The notes beneath the pieces are model-generated. The model was given only the letters and a program-made list of their open reading frames with translations. It did not search any database and was not told the DNA's origin. A stretch of 16,911 nt of DNA from an uncultured Clostridia bacterium (GTDB lineage: Bacteria > Bacillota > Clostridia > TANB77 > CAG-508), in the NCBI GenBank assembly GCA_949045875.1, contig CARPYP010000012.1, positions 9,342 through 26,252 on the forward strand. The letters run 5' to 3'. This document shows positions 1 to 7,824 of the stretch, piece by piece (the first letter of the stretch is position 1; each line of letters opens with the position of its first letter). Both the position numbers and the translations under genes were made by a program.

Positions 1-2
1 TT

Positions 3-1026
3 TTATTAAGTTCTTTATTTAAAATAAGAAGATTTAATAAACGGTTTTGGATTTTTTCAAAGGAATTCAAGCAATGAATATTTTGATTTACTAATACTAA
101 ATATTAGTACGATTATATTATTTTCGTTTATTCTAATTCGTGGTAGTTTCTTTTTAAACCTTATGGTGAATATCTCTATTGTAATTATTATATTAGCCAT
201 TATCATGTTCATAACCATCCAAAGGTCTCTAACCTTATATTACAAACACAATTTATTAATTAGAGATTTAAATGAGACTAAAGCAGAGCTTGATGAAAAG
301 AATAAAGAGATTGAAAAGTTGGAAAAGGATATTCTTGAGACTAGTAAGCTTAATCATTCTATTTCTCATAAACAACGTTCTTTAGAGTATAAATTGAATG
401 AATTAATGCTAAATACTGAGTTTGCAAATGAGTTAGATATTACTGATAAGATAAAAGACGTTTCTAAACAATTGCTTACTACTTCTTCAGTCTCAGAATT
501 ACCTAAAACTGATATAATAGATATTGATGATATGCTAAATTTTTTACATAATGAATGTTTAAAAAATTTTATAGATTTTGATCTTCAATTAAATGGTAAT
601 ATTTTTCATATGATTAATACTTTTATTCCAAAAGAAGATTTGGAAATTTTACTTGCTGACCACATTAAAAATGCCATTATTGCGATAAATAGTTCTGATA
701 ATATTAATAAAAGTATTCTTGTAAGATTAGGTCTAATTAATGATTATTATAGTTTATATGTATATGATTCTGGTATTGAGTTTGAACCTGATACTTTATC
801 TAATTTAGGTAAAATGCCTATAACTACTCATGCTGATAATGGTGGTACTGGCTTTGGTTTTATGAATACTTTTGATACTTTAAGAAAGTATAATGCTAGT
901 TTAATTATTAATGAACTTAATCCCCCTTGTTCTGATAATTATACAAAGTCTATTGTTATTAGATTTGATGGGAAACATGACTTCATTATTAATTCCTATC
1001 GTTTAAATTCTGTTAGCAATATTTAA
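3..1026 (+). CDS. GHKL-type sensor histidine kinase, 5' partial, frameshifted
   Basis: C-terminal part of a membrane sensor kinase of the AgrC/GHKL type. The longest intact frame from an ATG starts at 163 (287 residues). That ATG has no ribosome binding site, and the same frame is open upstream to base 28, encoding a hydrophobic stretch, so the true N-terminus probably lies left of the window. The frame from base 3 joins the main frame if one A of the AAA at 39-41 is removed, which suggests a single-base frameshift. Numbering from 163: membrane segment about 3-20, coiled coil about 33-62, likely phosphoacceptor region HSISHK at 65-70, N-box around N170 (ADHIKNAI), DSG at 202-204, and glycine-rich ATP lid GGTGFGF at 227-233. 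No response regulator gene lies in the window. The family is clear. Ligand and partner are unknown, and the gene may be non-functional. Confidence 0.75.
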
Positions 1027-1121
1027 GTTTTTTGAAATTCTGCCTAGCAATGCTCATATTTACAATTATTGTATATTTTTCTCTTTTTAGTACATAATAA
1101 TCGTAGGTGGTGATTATTATT
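1027..1121 (+). other. Intergenic leader before the spore coat pair
   Basis: Short AT-rich spacer between the kinase and the coat genes. It holds a 13-bp palindrome, TACAATTATTGTA (1061-1073), followed by a T-rich run. This could be a weak terminator or an operator. The downstream genes would be expected to use a late mother-cell sigma factor, but I found no convincing SigE or SigK promoter pair. Confidence 0.3.
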
Positions 1122-1295
1122 ATGACTAGTAAAGAGCTTTTATATGTTGAGGATGCTTTAGGTCACGAGTGTTTTATGAAAACATGCAGTAAAAAAACAT
1201 CTACAGAGCTTACAGATCCAACTCTTTCTTCTTATATTAAAGAGTTAGAACAAAAACATACTGATTTATTTAACAAATTTTTAAATTTATTATAG
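1122..1295 (+). CDS. Small spore coat protein, CotF-like (57 aa)
   Basis: A 57-residue protein resembling the short partner found beside CotF-family coat proteins in Clostridia (family assignment from memory). It is a small, probably all-helical protein with MTSKELLYVEDAL at the N-terminus and a charged C-terminal helix ending NLL. It has cysteines at 17 and 22 of the chosen reading. The start is ATG 1122, because AGGTGGTG lies about 9 bases upstream; an in-frame GTG at 1107 would fall inside that binding site. The gene ends 9 bases before the next CDS, so the two are a bicistron. Likely role: structural component of the spore coat, made in the mother cell during sporulation. This is inferred from family resemblance and the neighbouring gene. 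Confidence 0.65.
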   Translation: MTSKELLYVEDALGHECFMKTCSKKTSTELTDPTLSSYIKELEQKHTDLFNKFLNLL

Positions 1296-1304
1296 GAGGA
1301 AATT

Positions 1305-1550
1305 ATGGAAGATAAAGATTTAATGGAAAAAGAGTTATTGGTTATAAAAGGTGTTTGCGATTTATATCTTCATGGCACTATAGAGTCTACTACAGCTGAG
1401 GTCCACTCTGCTTTTAAAGATGCATTAAATGAATCTTTAGATATACAAAATAAATTATATAACTTGATGGCTGAAAAAGGTTGGTATAAGACTGAAATTG
1501 CTGAACAACAAAAAATTGATACTACTAAACAAAAATATGCTAATAAATAA
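1305..1550 (+). CDS. Spore coat protein, CotF family (81 aa)
   Basis: An 81-residue protein strongly reminiscent of clostridial CotF-type coat proteins. The stretch KGVCDLYLHGTIES (about 15-28) and the C-terminal segment around GWYKTEIAEQQKID are the hallmarks I recognise. These proteins form helical bundles and are found in the spore coat. GGAGG precedes ATG 1305 by 5 bases. It forms a two-gene unit with the 57-aa protein upstream, and a bidirectional hairpin terminator follows at 1609-1648. No cleavage signal or membrane segment is seen, as expected for a protein assembled from the mother-cell cytoplasm. Confidence 0.78.
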   Translation: MEDKDLMEKELLVIKGVCDLYLHGTIESTTAEVHSAFKDALNESLDIQNKLYNLMAEKGWYKTEIAEQQKIDTTKQKYANK

Positions 1551-1608
1551 AAACAATAGGACACAATGGCGCAATGTTCCGTGGTTGTATCTATTGATAC
1601 CCCTATAG

Positions 1609-1648
1609 GAATAAGAAAATACCTCGTTCAAGAGGTATTTTCTTATTC
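1609..1648. terminator. Bidirectional intrinsic terminator between convergent genes
   Basis: A perfect 17-bp inverted repeat, arms 1609-1625 and 1632-1648, with a 6-base loop. Each arm carries A/T runs on its outer side and GAGG/CCTC at the loop, so it can terminate both the coat operon (plus) and the PHP gene (minus). The right arm contains the PHP stop codon (1643-1645), so the hairpin overlaps the end of that gene. Confidence 0.85.
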
Positions 1649-2482
1649 TTCTATGAAATTTAATTTTTTAATTGTTTCCTGCCCTATTATTTCGTTTGCT
1701 AATTCTGTTAATTCTTTGTATCTTGATATTTGACCTCTTCTATGAGCATCTATTCCATATAATACTTTAATGTTATATTTTGTAGCAATTTCCCAAAATG
1801 CTCTACAAGGATATACAACATTTGATAGCTTCTCTTTTTGTTTTTCTATTGAATCATTATTTAATTTCTTATTTTCAAAATATGTCTTGTTAAACACTTG
1901 GGCTAAATTTATTTCTAAAGGAATATTATATTTTTCTGCTACTTTACATATTATATTTGCTACTTTTTTCTCTATTTCCCCGAATTTCTCTCTTCTATGC
2001 ATAAATACATCTGGATGTGCGATTATATCTGGGATATCAAGCTTTACTGCTTTTTCAATATATCCTGCATATCTTATTAATTCTTCATCTGTAAAATTAT
2101 CTGTTCCGTGTATTCTTAGTTCTTTATTATCACCATATATAAAGTGCTGTCCTAGAATAATTTTGTCTACTTCTTGTTTTAATTCTTTAATGTTTTCTTC
2201 TTCACCTGGTAAATATTCTACCTCAAAACCTGTTTCTATTTGTATTTTGTCTGCATACTTTTCTTTTAATTTTTTTATGCTGTTTATGTATTCATCTTTT
2301 TGAGTATAGTCCATTCTCATATCGTCTCTTTTATCAATTTTATTCTTTTCTGGGCAATGATCTGTAATTGCTACTTTTTTAAATCCCATTTTTATATATT
2401 CTTGTATATATTCTTCATCTTTCATATCTAAATCTGCATGTCCACATCTATATGTATGTGAATGATAATTAAATTTTTGCAT
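1643..2482 (-). CDS. PHP-domain histidinol-phosphatase (HisK/HisJ family)
   Basis: A 279-residue metal-dependent phosphoesterase of the PHP superfamily. HisK/HisJ members remove phosphate from L-histidinol phosphate, the penultimate step of histidine synthesis. Visible metal-site motifs: HSHTYRCGHA (H7, H9, H15), D41-H42, E87 in GFEVE, H113 in GQH, H156 in AHPD, and D245/H247 in GIDAH. The length is typical of the family. GGAGG lies 8 bases before ATG 2482. No other histidine-biosynthesis gene is present, so the substrate is assigned by family only; some PHP proteins act on other phosphoesters. It follows ispG on the same strand after a gap of 167 bases that contains an AT-rich hairpin, so it may have its own promoter. 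Confidence 0.8.
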   Translation of the reverse strand: MQKFNYHSHTYRCGHADLDMKDEEYIQEYIKMGFKKVAITDHCPEKNKIDKRDDMRMDYTQKDEYINSIKKLKEKYADKIQIETGFEVEYLPGEEENIKELKQEVDKIILGQHFIYGDNKELRIHGTDNFTDEELIRYAGYIEKAVKLDIPDIIAHPDVFMHRREKFGEIEKKVANIICKVAEKYNIPLEINLAQVFNKTYFENKKLNNDSIEKQKEKLSNVVYPCRAFWEIATKYNIKVLYGIDAHRRGQISRYKELTELANEIIGQETIKKLNFIEE

Positions 2483-2530
2483 TTGTTATTCCTCCTCTTG
2501 ATGTATTTTTATATCATATTTCTTTTAATT

Positions 2531-2546
2531 TTGCAAATTTTTCACG
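2531..2546. repeat. Degenerate copy of the dispersed AAATTT/CACG palindrome
   Basis: Contains GCAAATTT, two bases, then CACG (2533-2546), matching the right half of the palindrome family found at 10488-10512, 14932-14957, 15634-15663 and 16726-16911. The left arm here is decayed. On the minus strand CGAACGG precedes it, resembling CGAACAG beside the copy at 14932-14957. Confidence 0.45.
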
Positions 2547-2558
2547 TTCCGTTCGCAG

Positions 2559-2599
2559 AAATATAAAAATAATAAAATAATTTTTTTATTTTTATATTT
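2559..2599. terminator. AT-only hairpin downstream of ispG, possible terminator
   Basis: Perfect 14-bp inverted repeat made only of A and T, arms 2559-2572 and 2586-2599, loop 13 bases. It lies about 50-90 bases past the ispG stop. An all-AT stem is weak, but the descending arm is U-rich in the ispG transcript. Confidence 0.4.
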
Positions 2600-2649
2600 T
2601 TTTCACTCCATCAATGGCGCCTCTACATTGCTATTCTTAAATTTTTTCC

Positions 2650-3711
2650 TTATTTTATCATGTTTAAAATTTCTTCTTTTAATACATTTACTATCTCACT
2701 TTGCTTTACCTTTTTTACAATTTTTCCCCTTTTGAAGAGCGCTCCTTCTTCTATTCCACCTGCAATACCTATGTCTGCTTCTCTTGCTTCTCCTGGTCCA
2801 TTTACTGCACATCCCATTACTGCAACTGTTATGTCGCTTTCAATAGTTTGTAAAAATTCCTCTATTTCTTTTGCTATTGGTATTAAATCTATTTGTGTTC
2901 TTCCACATGTAGGACATGATACTAAAGTTGGAGATTTTTTATATAATCCACAATCTTTTAATATTTCTTTTGCTACTTTTATTTCTTCTACTGGATTGTC
3001 TGATAATGATACTCTTATAGTGTCTCCTATACCTTCTCTTAGCATTACTCCTAAACCGATACTAGATTTTATAGTCCCACTAAAAGCTGTTCCCGCTTCT
3101 GTAATTCCTAAATGTAATGGATATTTAAAAGCTTTGCTTGCTTCTTCATATGCTTCTATACATAAGTCTAAGTTTGATGCCTTTAGCGATAGAGCTATAT
3201 CATAAAATTCTAATTCTTCTAAAATATCAATATGTCTTTTTGCACTTTCTACCATTGCTTTTGCTGTAGGTCTTCCTCCATATTTTTCTAATAAGTCTCT
3301 TTCTAAAGAACCTGAATTAACTCCTATTCTGATTGGAATATTTCTTTTCTTACACGCTTCTACAACTTGTTTTACTTTATATTTATCTCCTATGTTTCCT
3401 GGATTTATTCTTACTTTGTCAACTCCACTTTCTATTGCTTGTAAAGCTATTTTATAATCGAAGTGAATGTCTGATACTATTGGTATATGTATCTTTTCTT
3501 TAATTTTTCTTATTGCTTTTGCATCTTCTATGTCTAGGCATGCTACTCTTATTATTTCACAACCTGCCTCTTCTAGTTCTAATATTTGTTTTACAGTTGA
3601 TTCTACATCCTTTGTTTTAGTGTTTGTCATTGATTGAATAATTACTCTTTCCTGCCCACCTATTTGCACTCCATCTACATAAATAGGTCTTGTTTCTGTT
3701 CTTTTCAACAT
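2650..3711 (-). CDS. ispG: 4-hydroxy-3-methylbut-2-enyl diphosphate synthase
   Basis: Converts methylerythritol cyclodiphosphate to HMBDP in the MEP pathway of isoprenoid synthesis, using a [4Fe-4S] cluster. Compact bacterial form of 353 residues: an N-terminal TIM-barrel beginning around RPIYVDGVQIGG and a C-terminal iron-sulfur domain. Cluster ligands are visible as CPTCGR (C266, C269), C301 in GCAVNGPGE, and E308. I chose ATG 3711 because GGAGGG lies 5 bases upstream; an in-frame ATG at 3726 (MRREY) would overlap that binding site. It lies downstream of metK across a candidate terminator at 3868-3892. Identification is secure. Confidence 0.96.
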   Translation of the reverse strand: MLKRTETRPIYVDGVQIGGQERVIIQSMTNTKTKDVESTVKQILELEEAGCEIIRVACLDIEDAKAIRKIKEKIHIPIVSDIHFDYKIALQAIESGVDKVRINPGNIGDKYKVKQVVEACKKRNIPIRIGVNSGSLERDLLEKYGGRPTAKAMVESAKRHIDILEELEFYDIALSLKASNLDLCIEAYEEASKAFKYPLHLGITEAGTAFSGTIKSSIGLGVMLREGIGDTIRVSLSDNPVEEIKVAKEILKDCGLYKKSPTLVSCPTCGRTQIDLIPIAKEIEEFLQTIESDITVAVMGCAVNGPGEAREADIGIAGGIEEGALFKRGKIVKKVKQSEIVNVLKEEILNMIK

Positions 3712-3867
3712 ATATTCCCTCCTCATATTAGTATATTCTTAATTTTAAGTATTTATATTAATTCTATATCATTTTACTATAAACTAATTAAAAATGAAAG
3801 TCTTAATTTTTTATCATAGCTTATACTTAATGGACAAAACTTGTTGATAAGCTTTCCTAGTATATAA

Positions 3868-3892
3868 ATAGACGCCCAAATGGCGCCTCTAT
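3868..3892 (-). terminator. Imperfect hairpin after metK, probable terminator
   Basis: Stem of ATAGA/TCTAT plus CGCC/GGCG with a two-base bulge and a 5-base loop, about 8 bases past the metK stop. A T/A-rich tract follows it in the minus-strand transcript. The word ATGGCGCCTCTA within it (3880-3891) is repeated exactly downstream of ispG at 2614-2625. Confidence 0.5.
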
Positions 3893-3900
3893 AATTTGCA

Positions 3901-5010
3901 TTACAATTTTGTTATCTTTTCCCAAGGTAGTTCACTTTTTCCAAAATGTCCATAGTTTGTTGTTTTCGTATATATTGGTTCTCTTAACCCCAAATAATCA
4001 ATAATGCCTTTTGGAGTTAAATCAAATGTAGATTTAATTTTTTCTATTATTTCTTCCTCTGATATAGTGTTTGTCCCAAATGTATTTATATATATAGATA
4101 TTGGTTCTGCAATTCCTATTCCATATGATACTTGTATTTCACATTTTTTTGCATAACCATTTGCTACAATGTTTTTAGCTATAAATCTTAACATATAAGC
4201 AGCAGACCTATCTACTTTTGTTGCATCTTTTCCAGAAAATGCTCCTCCTCCATGATGAGCATAACCTCCATATGTATCTACTATTATTTTTCTTCCTGTA
4301 AGTCCTGTATCACTTAAAGGCCCACCTATTATAAATTTGCCTGTTGGATTAATGTAATATTTCGTGTTTTCGTCCAAATATTTCTCTGGTATGACCTCTT
4401 TTATTACCTTTTGTATTAAATCATTTCTAATGGCATTTATTTCGATTTCTGGGGCATGTTGATTTGATATTAAGATAGTATCTATTCTATATGGAACATC
4501 ATCTCTATATTCAACTGTTACTTGTGTTTTTCCATCTGAGCCAAGATATGGTAATATCCCATTTTTTCTTACTTCTGTTAATTTTCTAGATAATTTATGT
4601 GCCATACTTATTGCAAAAGGCATATATTCATCTGTTTCATCACAGGCATATCCAAACATAATTCCCTGATCTCCTGCTCCCCCTACGTCTACTCCTTGTG
4701 CTATATCTGGACTCTGTCTTGTTATGTTTATACTAATTTCACAGTTTTCAGGGTTTATATCTATAAATTCATTTTTATATCCTATATCTTTCATAGTTTT
4801 TCTTGCTATAGCTTCAGCATCAATAATTGCATTTGTCGTTAATTGTCCTGCAATATTTATTTTATTATTAGATGCAAAAGTTTCCATTGCAACTCTTGCA
4901 TTTTTGTCCTGTTTTAAACATTCATCTAGTATTGCATCTGATATTAAATCACATAATTTATCTGGATGCCCTTCTGTAACACTTTCTGATGTAAATAAGT
5001 ACCTTTTCAT
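3901..5010 (-). CDS. metK: S-adenosylmethionine synthetase
   Basis: Makes S-adenosylmethionine from methionine and ATP in the cytoplasm. 369 residues, slightly shorter than the usual 380-400. Hallmarks: GHPDK at 14-18 near the N-terminus, signature GAGDQGIMFGYA at 111-122, and the glycine-rich GGGAFSGKD loop at 254-262. GGAGG lies 10 bases before ATG 5010, inside the last codons of the upstream membrane-protein gene (which ends at 5017). The two are therefore cotranscribed and probably translationally coupled if the upstream gene were intact. No SAM riboswitch is visible, as the upstream gene leaves no room for one directly in front of metK. Confidence 0.96.
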   Translation of the reverse strand: MKRYLFTSESVTEGHPDKLCDLISDAILDECLKQDKNARVAMETFASNNKINIAGQLTTNAIIDAEAIARKTMKDIGYKNEFIDINPENCEISINITRQSPDIAQGVDVGGAGDQGIMFGYACDETDEYMPFAISMAHKLSRKLTEVRKNGILPYLGSDGKTQVTVEYRDDVPYRIDTILISNQHAPEIEINAIRNDLIQKVIKEVIPEKYLDENTKYYINPTGKFIIGGPLSDTGLTGRKIIVDTYGGYAHHGGGAFSGKDATKVDRSAAYMLRFIAKNIVANGYAKKCEIQVSYGIGIAEPISIYINTFGTNTISEEEIIEKIKSTFDLTPKGIIDYLGLREPIYTKTTNYGHFGKSELPWEKITKL

Positions 5011-5016
5011 TTTTTA

Positions 5017-5575
5017 TCATCCTCCACCAACTATTTTCACAAATTTTCCTTCTGAAGATTGTAATATTAATACTGTATGTTTACCTGATATTGTTCCTAC
5101 TCTCCCACCTGATACTTTGTATAAAGAATTTTGTATTGTTTGGTATAAAGTTTCATTAATGTTTTCTACATCAATTTTTACAAAATCCCCTTCTGATAAT
5201 CTGATTTCATTTGTTGTTACAAAAAAATCTTCTATTTGTTTAGTATATTCTGCATAATATATGTTTTCTCCTATTTTTATAGAATCCTCTACATTTGAAC
5301 TTGTTTTCTTTGATGGATTTTCATCTATATGTAATATGCTTATATTTGTATTATATTTATTTCCTGTAGTTTCTATTTCTTCTAATAATTGATCATAGTC
5401 TTCCTGTTTTATTATTCCGCGTTTCCCTTATACTATCTGCAAAACTTGTTACTGCTACTTGTACATTTTGTGTTGCTGTTTTGTCATTTCTTGCAGATAC
5501 AGCAGCCATTGGTACAACAAACATGAGCACTGATGCTATTAGTATTAATATTACTGTTATAAAAGAGTCAGACAT
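5017..5575 (-). pseudogene. Membrane-anchored pilin/TadE-like conserved protein, frameshifted
   Basis: The first 60-residue frame (from ATG 5575, GGAGG 7 bases upstream) starts with a single hydrophobic helix (about residues 5-26, MSDSFITVILILIASV...), then an extracytoplasmic-type segment. It runs into a stop at 5393. Removing one G from the GGG at 5425-5427 joins it to a second open frame reading RKRGIIKQEDYDQLLEEIE and continuing to a stop at 5017, giving about 185 residues. The GxIxxEDYDxxL pattern is what I recall from conserved clostridial membrane proteins of pilin/TadE-like appearance. Function is unknown. It lies directly upstream of metK, whose binding site is inside its 3' end. Either a real frameshift mutation or a base-calling error. 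Confidence 0.6.
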
Positions 5576-5802
5576 CTGCTTTCCTCCTTACATCTAATAT
5601 TCTTATTATATTTTCTCATATTTAGAGAGCTTTTGCAATGTTTTCTTCAATTTTGACAGCATTTTCCTTTAATGTTTACAATATATCTATTTTATAATAT
5701 TTTTCTACTTTTTGCAACATTATTTGTACATATTTTTATGTAAATCATGATTTAGTAGTTAAACACCTCTTATATTTATTTTTGATATTGATAATATATA
5801 AA

Positions 5803-5834
5803 CAGAGCTTTTCTCTCAAGTAAGAAAAGCTCTG
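5803..5834 (-). terminator. Hairpin downstream of the MATE gene
   Basis: Perfect 12-bp inverted repeat, arms CAGAGCTTTTCT (5803-5814) and its complement (5823-5834), loop 8 bases, about 30 bases past the MATE stop. In the minus-strand transcript it is followed by a short, interrupted U-rich stretch. Probable terminator for the MATE transcript. Confidence 0.6.
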
Positions 5835-5864
5835 AAATCAAGTATTTTTAATTTAATCATTGCA

Positions 5865-7131
5865 TTATGTATAATTCTTTAAATTATTTGTCCTCATTCT
5901 TAATATTAATATTATTGTAATATATGTGATAGAAAATGTTATCCATGCTCCACTTATACCAAAGAATTCACATAAAACATATGCTAATAATATTTTAATT
6001 ATGTTTGTTATTCCTGATACTTTTGCAATGAATTTTAATTCCTTCATACCTGAAATAATACTAGAATATTTATATCTTATAGGCATTAATATTGCATATA
6101 TAGTAACCAGTGGTACTAATTGATATGCTATTAATAATGGTTCTGGTTCTTTTAATAATGTTGGTAAACAAGTTATTAGAATTATGAATATTATTGTTGG
6201 AGCTATAATAGCAAGTATAGTTGTTATCTTATTAATTACTTTTCTTAATTTTTCCATTTCCTTTTTGTCATCTTTTCCTATTGTTATTCCTATACTTGTT
6301 GTTATTCCTATTCCAAAGCCATAACAGAAGTCGTTTGCAAAGTCTTCTACTTGGTTTAAAATAACATGAGCTGCATATTCAAATGTTCCTAGTCGTGATA
6401 ATATAATATTTAAAACTATCTTTCCACCTCTATCAAAAATTCTGTCGACAATTCCATATTTACATAGTTCTATCAATTCTTTTAGAAACTCTCTGTCTAC
6501 TTTATATTTTACTGTTGCTTTTGATAGACACATTATCATTATCATATTAACTATTTCAATAATTACTGTAGCCCACGCTACTCCTGCAACACCATAATTT
6601 AATTTTATTGCTAAATAATCTAATACTACATTTAATATCAGTGATAATGTTCTTATATTCATTATTTCTTTAGACTTTCCGAATAGTTCTTTCATGCCCT
6701 GAAAGAATAGTACCTATTGCAGCAGGTATAGTTCCTATTAATCTTATATATAGATACGTTAAGCATATTCTATCTACCTTAAAAATTTGAGGTAAAAAAC
6801 CACTAAAAATAATTGTTATTAATATACATATAATTTGAAAAATTAATGCTAAAAATACTGCTGTCCCTGTAGTTATTTTTATCTTTTCAATATTGTTTTT
6901 TCCAATCTCTCTTGCCATTAAAACATTGTTTGATACTTGTACAGATTTTGTTACTAAATTTAAAAAATTTATAATTGATGCCATTGCACCAACTGCTGAT
7001 ATTACTATACTTCCTAAAGATGAGATAGCAAATGTGTCTACCATAGATATTAATGTCATTATTATATATTCTACTGCTGATGGAAAAGATAATTCTAATT
7101 GTTTTTTCATTAATGAGTCCATTTTTTTCAT
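5865..7131 (-). pseudogene. MATE-family efflux transporter, frameshifted
   Basis: Multidrug and toxic compound extrusion type membrane protein. Two overlapping frames cover it: 7131 to 6670 (N-terminal half, ending GTIPAAIGTILSG then out of frame) and 6695 to 5865 (C-terminal half, beginning MKELFGKSKEIM). Deleting one G from the GGG at 6697-6699 fuses them into ILSGMKELFGKSKE and a 421-residue protein, close to the usual MATE length of about 450, with about 12 membrane segments. The second half contains the parallel motif ISGMKEL, as expected from the internal duplication of the family. The start is ATG 7131 (AGGAG 10 bases upstream); an upstream in-frame start at 7167 lacks a binding site. 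It lies just downstream of the rplQ terminator. Substrate unknown. Confidence 0.8.
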
Positions 7132-7212
7132 TATTTTATTTCTCCTATTTGTTCTTGCCCTCTCCAAATTTCTTGACTGTAAGGAAAAACTCTCAAGATT
7201 TAACGATTATAG

Positions 7213-7238
7213 AAAAAACAGACTGTCGTCTGTTTTTT
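7213..7238. terminator. Intrinsic terminator of the spc/alpha ribosomal operon
   Basis: Perfect 11-bp inverted repeat, AAAAAACAGAC and its complement, with a 4-base loop (7224-7227), 4 bases past the rplQ stop. T runs lie on both sides, so it can act in either direction. It separates the ribosomal operon from the MATE gene. Confidence 0.88.
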
Positions 7239-7241
7239 ATT

Positions 7242-7766
7242 TTATACTAATTGTAATACAACAACTTCTGCTGCATCTCCACGTCTTTTTCCTAGTTTTA
7301 CTATTCTTGTATATCCGCCAACTCTGTCTGTATATTTTGGAGCTATTTCATTAAATAATTTTGATGTTAAATCAATATTTTTACCTTCTGAATCTTTTAC
7401 CTTGTTTATTTTCTTCATCATTTTTCTTCTAGCATTTAATCTTGAAGGCATATCTTTTTGTCTTGCCTCTGTAACTTCTTCTCTAACAACTCTTAAATAT
7501 TCTTTTCCATTTTTGCTAGTTACTTTTTCAGTTACTTTGTTTCCTTTTTCATCTAATTTAGCACGACTTACTTTCACATCTACCATTTCAAAGTTATCTT
7601 TTTCTTTTATTGCTAATGATATTAATGAGTCGGCAATAGATTTTATTTCTTTTGCTCTAGCTTCGGTTGTCTCAATTTTTTCATGCCATATTAAGTCTGT
7701 AGTTAAAGTTCTTAAAATAGATAATCTTTGGTCAGTTGTTCTTCCTAATTTTCTATTTACAGCCAC
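7242..7766 (-). CDS. rplQ: 50S ribosomal protein L17, long form
   Basis: Large-subunit protein L17, last gene of the alpha operon. The N-terminal NRKLGRTTDQR and C-terminal GGYTRIVKLGKRRGDAAEVV are classic L17. At about 174 residues it is some 50 longer than the Bacillus protein. The extra, charged segment lies at about residues 58-108, containing DEKGNKVTEKVTSKNGKEYL. I recall similar insertions in other Clostridia. The start is probably GTG 7766 (MAVNRKLGR, AAGG about 9 bases upstream). An in-frame GTG at 7775 abuts the binding site and is less likely. Confidence 0.93.
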   Translation of the reverse strand: MAVNRKLGRTTDQRLSILRTLTTDLIWHEKIETTEARAKEIKSIADSLISLAIKEKDNFEMVDVKVSRAKLDEKGNKVTEKVTSKNGKEYLRVVREEVTEARQKDMPSRLNARRKMMKKINKVKDSEGKNIDLTSKLFNEIAPKYTDRVGGYTRIVKLGKRRGDAAEVVVLQLV

Positions 7767-7804
7767 TGTTTTCACCCTTTCTTCTTAGTAATTTTTTTGT
7801 TTTC

Positions 7805-7821
7805 AGTTGCCTTTGGCAACT
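7805..7821. other. Small stem-loop between rpoA and rplQ
   Basis: Perfect 7-bp inverted repeat AGTTGCC/GGCAACT with a 3-base loop, 3 bases past the rpoA stop. In the minus-strand transcript an A-rich stretch follows instead of a U tract, so it is not a standard terminator. It may protect or punctuate the polycistronic mRNA. Confidence 0.5.
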
Positions 7822-7824
7822 ATT

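Noticed and set aside
89..109. 8-bp inverted repeat TACTAATA/TATTAGTA as an operator
   Set aside because: It lies inside the continuous coding frame of the kinase, and a short AT-only repeat is expected by chance here.
163..165. ATG at 163 as the real start of the sensor kinase
   Set aside because: No ribosome binding site precedes it, and the frame stays open and hydrophobic upstream to base 28, so it is most likely an internal Met of a longer, frameshifted gene.
2660..3205. Plus-strand ORFs opposite ispG, metK, PHP, rpoA and other genes
   Set aside because: These are antisense shadows of strongly conserved minus-strand genes, with no ribosome binding sites and no recognisable protein motifs.
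5011..5060. SAM riboswitch in front of metK
   Set aside because: The DNA upstream of metK is the 3' end of another coding frame that reads continuously to 5017; no riboswitch-like helices were seen.
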